Shown here: positions 59,326 to 64,000 of the stretch, piece by piece
Position numbering within the stretch: the stretch's first letter is position 1
How the letters are laid out: every line of letters starts with the position of its first letter
From: Actinoplanes sp. DH11
Lineage (GTDB): Bacteria; Actinomycetota; Actinomycetes; Mycobacteriales; Micromonosporaceae
Reading direction: 5' to 3'
Assembly (NCBI RefSeq): GCF_020873875.1
Contig: NZ_JAHWGU010000030.1
Location: 46,272-110,271, forward strand
Length of the DNA: 64,000 bases
The notes under the pieces: model-generated
What the model was told of the DNA's origin: nothing
The model's input: only the letters and a program-made list of their open reading frames with translations
Databases searched by the model: none
Made by a program: the position numbers and the translations under genes

Positions 59326-61148
59326 GCGGCGGCGCGCGCCCTGAGCCGTTCGGGGCGCGCGCGTCTGCCGTACGGCCGGTGACCACGGTGGCGCGCACGG
59401 TCGACAATGCACTCATGACCCTGCCCGGTACCGGCCTGCCGCCGGCCGCCGTGGTCTTCACCGGCCGTGACGGCGCGGCCGAAACGCTGCGTGCGGCGCT
59501 CATGCCCGGCGACCCGGCGGTGTCGGCGGTTGCCGGGCCGGCGGTGTCGGCGGTTGTGGGGCCGGCCGGCGTCGGCAAGACCGAACTGGTGCTGCAGACC
59601 GCGCACCGGGCGCTGGCCGACGGCTGGTTCCCGGGCGGCGTGCTCTTCGCCGACCTGTCCGGTCACGACGCCGGACGCCGCCGGTCCGCCGGTGACGTCC
59701 TGGTCGAGTGGCTGGTCGCGACGGGCGTGCCCGGTGAGCACATCCCCTCAGACGTCGCGGACCGGACCCGGCTGTGGCGGGACGTACTCCAGGCGTACAC
59801 AAATCCGGGCCGCCGTCTGCTTTTGATCATCGACAACGCCGACGGCGAGGACCAGGTCCGGCCGCTGCTGCCCGGCGACGACCGGATCCCGGTGCTCATC
59901 ACCTCCCGGCGCACCCTCGACCTCGACGCGCGCGGACACCACCTCGACGACCTGGGTCCCGGCGCCGCCGTCGCCCTGCTCGCCGCGGTGGTGTCCGCGC
60001 GCCGCGGCAGCACCGACCCGCGGCTGCGGGACACTGCCCGCAGCGGCCTCACCGAACTGGCCGAGGTCTGCGCCGGCCTGCCGCTCACCCTGCGGATCGT
60101 CGCGGCCCTGCTCGCCGACCGCCCCCACCTGCAACCGGAGATCCTGGCACGCCGGCTGCGCGACAGCCGCCGACCGGCCGCCCCGGCCGGTGGGCAGGCC
60201 GCCCCGAGCGATGGGCCGGCCGCCCCGGCCGGTGGGCAGGCCGCTCCGAGTGGTGGGCAGGCTGCCGTGCGGGCCGCGTTCGACGTGTCGTACCAGAACC
60301 TGTCCGACGCGCCGGCCCGGCTGTTCCGCCTGCTGCCGATCGACCCCGGCCCGGACCTCGCCACGCTCAGCGCCGCCCATCTGGCCGACATGCCCGAGCA
60401 CCGGGTCACGGCCCTGCTGGCCGACCTGCACCGCGCGCACCTGATCACCGAACCCGCCCCGGGCCGGTGGGCCCTGCACGACCTGCTGCGGGACTACGCG
60501 ACTGAACGACTCGCCGAGGTCGACGGTGTGGCCGGAGCCGCGCGGGCCGCGCACCGCCTCTACGGCTTCTACCGCGACATGACCGGCGCGGCGGCGGGGG
60601 AACTTCTGGCGGCCGGTTCGCTGGACGCCCCCGAGCCGGCCGGTTCCGCAGCCCCGAACCGGCCGGCGGCCCCGGGCGAAACCGGTGCTTCGGATGGGCT
60701 CGACGCCTCCGATCGGCCGGCTTTGGAGCGTTTTGGTTCTTTTGGGCGGCCGGCGGCGCCCGATCGGCACGCGGCCCTCGCCTGGCTCGACGCCGAGCTG
60801 GCCAACCTGGTCGCTGCCGCCCGCACCGGCCCCGGCCGAGGGCTGGGCGCGACGACGGTCGATCTGGCGTTCAGCCTCGCCGGCCATCTGACGTTGCGCC
60901 GGCGCTTCACCGAGGCGGTCGCCGTCACGACCCGGGCGCTGGATGTGCTGCGGACGACCGGGGAGGACCCGGCACGCGAGGGCGCCGCGTGGGACATGCT
61001 CGGTGCCGCGCAGTGCGAGCTGGGCCGGTTCGACGAGGCCGAACAGAGTTGGCAGCGGGCGGCGGCCGTGTTCGGCAACTGCGGCGACACCCACCACGCC
61101 GAGGCCGTCCGCAGCCGGCTCGACGTGCTGGCGAAGCGCCGGGAGTAG
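59322..61148 (+). CDS. NB-ARC / TPR protein without HTH
   Basis: A 608-residue STAND protein. FTGRDGAAETLRAAL, then the P-loop GPAGVGKTELV (80-90), VLFADLSGHDAG, LLLIIDNADGEDQVRPLLPG (Walker B-like), CAGLPLTLRIVAALLADRPH (GxP) and LHDLLRDYATERL. TPR-like helices begin near 545. Two tandem duplications sit in the NTPase part: a 24-bp repeat (59516-59563) just before the P-loop and four 21-bp units (60177-60260) encoding AAPAGGQ-like linkers. Unlike the larger regulator at 35897 it has no DNA-binding domain. ATG 59322 overlaps the PRC-barrel gene; ATG 59415 is the alternative. Confidence 0.82.
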   Translation: MSGGARPEPFGARASAVRPVTTVARTVDNALMTLPGTGLPPAAVVFTGRDGAAETLRAALMPGDPAVSAVAGPAVSAVVGPAGVGKTELVLQTAHRALADGWFPGGVLFADLSGHDAGRRRSAGDVLVEWLVATGVPGEHIPSDVADRTRLWRDVLQAYTNPGRRLLLIIDNADGEDQVRPLLPGDDRIPVLITSRRTLDLDARGHHLDDLGPGAAVALLAAVVSARRGSTDPRLRDTARSGLTELAEVCAGLPLTLRIVAALLADRPHLQPEILARRLRDSRRPAAPAGGQAAPSDGPAAPAGGQAAPSGGQAAVRAAFDVSYQNLSDAPARLFRLLPIDPGPDLATLSAAHLADMPEHRVTALLADLHRAHLITEPAPGRWALHDLLRDYATERLAEVDGVAGAARAAHRLYGFYRDMTGAAAGELLAAGSLDAPEPAGSAAPNRPAAPGETGASDGLDASDRPALERFGSFGRPAAPDRHAALAWLDAELANLVAAARTGPGRGLGATTVDLAFSLAGHLTLRRRFTEAVAVTTRALDVLRTTGEDPAREGAAWDMLGAAQCELGRFDEAEQSWQRAAAVFGNCGDTHHAEAVRSRLDVLAKRRE

Positions 61149-61238
61149 AACGGCGTCGTGCCGGTGGACTGCCGGGAGTAGAACGGCGTCGTGCCGGTGG
61201 ACTGCCGGGAGTAGAACGGCATCGTGCCGGTGGACCGC
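61140..61238 (+). repeat. 33-bp tandem repeat across a stop codon
   Basis: Three copies of a 33-bp unit (core cgggagtagaacggcgtcgt). The first copy contains the TAG stop of the NB-ARC gene, so the stop has been duplicated downstream. A fourth, diverged copy begins at 61239. Confidence 0.85.
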
Positions 61239-61290
61239 CGGGAGCGCAACCCAGCCGGTTGGCCCGGCCGCCACGGGGAACCGGGAGACC

Positions 61291-61698
61291 ATGACGGTGG
61301 ACCGGCCGGCCCTGTGCCGCAGCGCGACGGTGAGCGGCAGGCGTACCCCCGACGACGTATGGGACCGCTACCTGCGCCCGCAACGCTGGCCGGAGTGGTC
61401 ACCGCAGATCCGGGCCGTCGACTACGCCACCGAGACACTCGTCCCGCTGACCACCGGCAACGTGCACGGCCCGGCCGGTGTCCGGGCCCATTTCCGGATC
61501 CTGGACGTCGACGCCACCGGCCCGGTCCGCAGCTGGTCGTGGTCGGTGACGGCGGCCGGCGTACGCCTCCATCTGCGGCACACCGTCGAACCTCTCGGCG
61601 GCGGCACCCGGACCGGCCTGGTCGTGCGCGGTTTCGCGCCCGCGGTGCTGCTCTACGTGCCGCTCGCGTGGGCAGCCCTGCGGCGGCTGGTCCAGTGA
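61291..61698 (+). CDS. SRPBCC (START/Bet v1-like) family protein
   Basis: A 135-residue protein with the polyketide-cyclase/SRPBCC pattern: TPDDVWDRYLRPQRWPEWSP near the start, a run of beta-strands (VHGPAGVRAHFRILDVDATG, RSWSWSVTAAGVRLHLRHTV) and a C-terminal helix (VPLAWAALRRLV). Such domains hold hydrophobic ligands in a central cavity. No catalytic role can be given. GGGAGACC precedes the ATG. Confidence 0.8.
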   Translation: MTVDRPALCRSATVSGRRTPDDVWDRYLRPQRWPEWSPQIRAVDYATETLVPLTTGNVHGPAGVRAHFRILDVDATGPVRSWSWSVTAAGVRLHLRHTVEPLGGGTRTGLVVRGFAPAVLLYVPLAWAALRRLVQ

Positions 61699-61743
61699 CG
61701 CCCGGCCGGCGGTACAGCTGATGCCCGGTCTGCGATACAGCTG

Positions 61744-62166
61744 ATGTCTGGGCGGCGGTACAACTGCGGGTGCGGCAAGCGGCGCTTTCGCGACGAGGCG
61801 GCGGCTCGGGAGGCGGCTGCCGCGGACGAGGAGGCGTACGGGGTCGCAGTCGCCGTCTACCGATGCCCGGGCGGTCTCGCCTGGCACCTGACGGCTCACG
61901 GTTTCATCCCGGAGGCCCTGCGCTCGGTGGGGCGGCGTCTCGCGTACGAGCTTGTCGAGCACGGCTCCGTGGAGGTGGCCGAGTTCCGTACCCGGATGGG
62001 CCGTCCCGGCTCCCGCCGCTGGACGCGGGTGGAGCGTTGCGCCGAGCAGATGGCCGCGCTCGGGCTGGTACGCCGCGAGGGCGGCCCACCGGGACGTCTC
62101 GTGGCCGCGGACCTGCCGGGGTTGCGGCGGGTGGTGCAGGCAGGTCTGGACGCGTACCGCCCGTAA
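61744..62166 (+). CDS. Small protein with N-terminal cysteine motif
   Basis: A 140-residue protein. The N-terminus has CGCGKRRF and, 40 residues later, YRCPGGLAWHLTAHGF, which together could form a zinc site (C-x-C ... C ... H-x3-H). The rest (LAYELVEHGSVEVAEFRTRM, WTRVERCAEQMAALGLVRRE) resembles a small winged helix. This may be a nucleic-acid-binding protein. Family not recognised. Confidence 0.7.
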   Translation: MSGRRYNCGCGKRRFRDEAAAREAAAADEEAYGVAVAVYRCPGGLAWHLTAHGFIPEALRSVGRRLAYELVEHGSVEVAEFRTRMGRPGSRRWTRVERCAEQMAALGLVRREGGPPGRLVAADLPGLRRVVQAGLDAYRP

Positions 62167-62209
62167 GCCGCAAAGCAAGCACCGCTGACCGTAAGCCGCA
62201 AAGCAAGCA
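62161..62209 (+). repeat. 21-bp direct repeat with 28-bp period
   Basis: ccgtaagccgcaaagcaagc plus one A occurs at 62161-62181 and 62189-62209. The first copy contains the TAA stop of the preceding gene. Confidence 0.85.
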
Positions 62210-62221
62210 GCATGGAGGCGC

Positions 62222-62258
62222 CGGCCTCGCCGTCCCCTGTCCGGGGCCGGCGAGGCCG
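62222..62258. terminator. Strong hairpin between convergent genes
   Basis: CGGCCTCGCC (62222-62231) pairs exactly with GGCGAGGCCG (62249-62258), with a further CCCC/GGGG pairing inside the loop. It lies between genes ending at 62166 (+) and 62323 (-) and is probably a bidirectional terminator. Confidence 0.65.
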
Positions 62259-62322
62259 AAACCGTGCGAAATCCTCGGCCGCGACGAAGCCCGTGGTGGC
62301 GCTCGCAGCAGCCGGCCGGGGC

Positions 62323-62601
62323 TCAGAACGGCGCGGGTCCGCTGCCGGCGAGCGACACCAGCATCTGCGTCGCGAGCAGCTTCCGGACGCCGGTGACCGA
62401 GACCGTGCCGATCTGGTCGTAAGGCAGCTCCAGATGCAGCCCGTCACTCGCGTTGTGAAGGTCGGCGCTCGTCTTGTCCGGGCGGAACGTGCCGCCCCAG
62501 CCCTGGATGCCGCCACGTTGATTGGTGCTGAGCGAGGCCATGCCTGACACATGCGTGCCGTCGACAAGGGTCAGCCTCGCCGGACCGGAGTAGGTCGTCA
62601 T
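62323..62601 (-). CDS. Small beta-rich protein of unknown function
   Basis: A 92-residue protein (YSGPARLTLVDGTHVSGMAS, GGIQGWGGTFRPDKTSADL, LELPYDQIGTVSVTGVRKLL). Alternating hydrophobic residues suggest a small beta-barrel. No cysteine, signal peptide or membrane helix. Third-position G/C use supports coding. Family not recognised. Confidence 0.65.
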   Translation of the reverse strand: MTTYSGPARLTLVDGTHVSGMASLSTNQRGGIQGWGGTFRPDKTSADLHNASDGLHLELPYDQIGTVSVTGVRKLLATQMLVSLAGSGPAPF

Positions 62602-62776
62602 AGTGGCCAACCGTATCCGGCCCGCGTGGCAGAGCGACTCACTCGAGGGGGGTCGAGGCATTCCGGGCCGCGCCCGGACCCGACCGGAACGGCCAGGAGG
62701 TGCGACAACTTCCTCTTCACCCCAGAGACCGATTTTGTACGGCCGGAGCGCCTGAGCGGCCACCTATGCTTCCGCG

Positions 62777-63064
62777 ATGAGCGACGTCTTCGTTGTCTGG
62801 CACGTCCGGCATGCCGCGTCTCCCGGCGGCCGGCCGGTCGCACATCGCGGCCCGGACGGTGCGCCGGACTGGGACGAGCAGCAGGGGGACGACCTCAAGA
62901 TGCTCGGCGTATACACCACGGAACAGGGCGCTCGGGAACGCATCGAACGGGCCCGGAGATCGCCGGGATTCCGTGACGAACCGGACTGCTTCCTCGTCGA
63001 CTGTTGCACACTCGACGAGGACCAGTGGTCCGACGGTTTCATCAGCGTCCCGCGCGGCGACTGA
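62777..63064 (+). CDS. DUF7336-like small protein
   Basis: A 95-residue protein with the pattern VFVVWHVRH near the start, KMLGVYTTEQGARERIERAR in the middle and a C-terminal FLVDCCTLDEDQWSDGFISV. This matches my memory of a small family (DUF7336) that forms a short alpha/beta fold. No function is known to me. It converges with the Crp/Fnr gene (7 bases between stops). Confidence 0.7.
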   Translation: MSDVFVVWHVRHAASPGGRPVAHRGPDGAPDWDEQQGDDLKMLGVYTTEQGARERIERARRSPGFRDEPDCFLVDCCTLDEDQWSDGFISVPRGD

Positions 63065-63071
63065 CCTGCCC

Positions 63072-63893
63072 TCACGCCTCGGCGCAAGCGGCCAAGGCAG
63101 CCGGGTCCGCTATCACGATGCCGTGCGGTGTCACGGTGACGGCACCGGCCCGTGTCAGCCGGGCCAGGGCGCGGTTCACGGTGACGCGACTGAGACCGAG
63201 CACCCGGGCCAGCTGTTCCTGCGACCCGCGCCAGGCGATCGGGTGATGAGGACTTCGCTCGGTCGGGCGATCCGGTTTCCGCCCGGTCGGGTGATCCGGC
63301 TTTCGCCCGGACAGGTGATCCCGGAACTGCTGTGCCGGTTGATCCGCGGCGTGCTGGGGCGGGTGATTTGGGACGTGCTGGGCCGCCCGTCCCGCGACGT
63401 GCTCGGTCGGGTGATCCGGGACCTGGTGGGTCGGAGATTCCGGGTTTTGCTCAGTCAGCCACAGGGCGACGCGGGCCGCGGCGGGCAGGGTGGCGAACTG
63501 GACCAGCCGGCGCCGGGCGGCCATGGTGTCGCGGGCGAGGCGGGTGAGGACGTGGCGGCGTACCGCTGGATGCTCTTCCAACAGCTCCAGGAAGGCGGCG
63601 GACGGCAGCAGCAGCCCGGAGACCGTGGTCAGCGTCATCAGGCCCGTCGCCGGTGGGCGCCCGTCGAGAACCGCGGCCTTGTCCACGATCGCCGGGCCGG
63701 TCCACTGCTCGGGCCAGACCTCGGCACCGGCCGGCGCGCCGGCGGTCGCCACCATCGTCCCGGAGAGCAGGAACAGGACGGAACGCGGCATCTCGCCGGC
63801 CGTCCGGAGCACGGTGTCCGCGGTGATGCGTACCGGGCGACCGCGCCCAGCGACACTTTCCCGCACGGCCGGGGCTAGTACGGCAGCCGCCAT
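63072..63893 (-). CDS. Crp/Fnr-type regulator with a repeat-rich linker
   Basis: A 273-residue protein. Residues ~20-125 form a cyclic-nucleotide-binding-type beta-roll (VLFLLSGTMVATAGAPAGAE), followed by a dimerisation helix (RRHVLTRLARDTMAARRRLV). The Crp-type winged helix is at ~220-270 (RGSQEQLARVLGLSRVTVNR). Between them, ~150-215, is an unusual Pro/His/Asp-rich stretch (DHPTGRKPDRPTERSPHHP) encoded by degenerate ~24-bp repeats; in Crp the two domains are normally joined directly. There is no SD at ATG 63893. Confidence 0.85.
   Translation of the reverse strand: MAAAVLAPAVRESVAGRGRPVRITADTVLRTAGEMPRSVLFLLSGTMVATAGAPAGAEVWPEQWTGPAIVDKAAVLDGRPPATGLMTLTTVSGLLLPSAAFLELLEEHPAVRRHVLTRLARDTMAARRRLVQFATLPAAARVALWLTEQNPESPTHQVPDHPTEHVAGRAAQHVPNHPPQHAADQPAQQFRDHLSGRKPDHPTGRKPDRPTERSPHHPIAWRGSQEQLARVLGLSRVTVNRALARLTRAGAVTVTPHGIVIADPAALAACAEA
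63248..63432 (-). repeat. Degenerate repeats encoding the Crp/Fnr linker
   Basis: Diverged units of about 24 bp (plus-strand core cggtcgggtgatccg) repeated six to eight times. They keep the frame of the Crp/Fnr gene and encode DHPT-x-RKP-like units. Confidence 0.65.
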
Positions 63894-63899
63894 TCGTGA

Positions 63900-64000
63900 T
63901 CATGGCCGGAGTTCGAGGTTGAGACGGCGGGCGTAGTGGGCTTGTCTGGCTCGTGCTTGATGGCGGCGTCGCCAGTTCGACCAGCGCAAAGAGTAGGCGA
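63900..64000 (-). CDS. C-terminal fragment of a transposase, cut by the window edge
   Basis: Reading leftward from the edge, the last ~33 codons (YSLRWSNWRRRHQARARQAH, then YARRLNLELRP) end at a TGA (63902-63900). The Trp/Arg/His-rich tail resembles the C-terminus of transposases common in Streptomyces and Actinoplanes. The insertion sequence itself would lie beyond the window, so its family and ends cannot be seen. No terminal inverted repeat is recognisable on this side. Confidence 0.55.
   Translation of the reverse strand, partial: AYSLRWSNWRRRHQARARQAHYARRLNLELRP

Noticed and set aside
1..64000. tRNA or rRNA genes
   Set aside because: I saw no cloverleaf with a conserved T-arm and no rRNA-like sequence; a dedicated scan (tRNAscan-SE) would be decisive.

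Overview
The window is a 64 kb piece of a very G+C-rich actinobacterial chromosome. GTG and TTG starts are common, there are many 4-bp start/stop overlaps, and the protein repertoire (GAF/ANTAR regulators, STAS and PP2C switch proteins, NB-ARC/TPR regulators, several secreted glycoside hydrolases with their own ABC importers) points to the Micromonosporaceae, probably Actinoplanes or a close relative. That placement is inference from gene content and base composition. I see no rRNA, tRNA, CRISPR array or complete insertion sequence. Only the last 100 bases look like the tail of a transposase gene.

Layout. 1-9.5 kb is a patchy regulatory and stress region: remnants of an ECF sigma factor and of an AbiEii-type nucleotidyltransferase, a pRiA4b ORF-3-like protein, a SigB/SigF-type sigma factor beside a fatty acid desaturase with a matching promoter, two GAF/ANTAR proteins, two related short peptides and a YihY-type membrane protein. 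9.5-13.1 kb is a glycosyltransferase operon whose third gene carries a frameshift. 13.1-20.5 kb (minus strand) is a sugar ABC importer operon led by a large secreted beta-propeller protein and carrying its own ATPase. 20.8-28.2 kb holds a GGDEF protein, two family 2 glycosyltransferases, a STAS protein and a class A penicillin-binding protein. 28.3-35.7 kb is an arabinan/arabinoside utilisation locus: LacI regulator, GH51, ABC importer, GH43. 35.9-42.3 kb is an accessory-looking stretch: an HTH/NB-ARC/TPR regulator, a divergent glycosyltransferase, an XRE-type regulator, then a compact operon of unknown function ending in a 37-residue peptide with six cysteines. 42.4-46.7 kb has a third GAF/ANTAR protein, a TPP enzyme and a PP2C/STAS pair. 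47.5-56.4 kb is a beta-mannan utilisation locus: ROK regulator, HTH-less LacI-like protein, ABC importer, GH2 mannosidase, GH26 mannanase. 56.4-64 kb is mixed: POT transporter, macro domain protein, PRC-barrel protein, NB-ARC/TPR protein, small conserved proteins and a Crp/Fnr regulator.

How it works together. The two polysaccharide loci follow the same plan: regulator, binding protein, two permeases, hydrolases. Neither encodes an ATPase, so they must borrow one; the MalK-like ATPase at 14473-15504 is the only candidate in the window. The stress proteins (sigma factor, STAS proteins, PP2C phosphatase, GAF/ANTAR proteins) could form a partner-switching network, and three promoters with a GGGTA-type -10 match the class of sigma factor encoded here.

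Two further points stand out. First, short G+C-rich tandem repeats have expanded independently at a dozen or more places, several inside genes and two across stop codons. Second, the best candidate for an undescribed system is the three-gene operon at 41203-42324, with ideal ribosome binding sites, a two-helix membrane protein and a cysteine-rich peptide.
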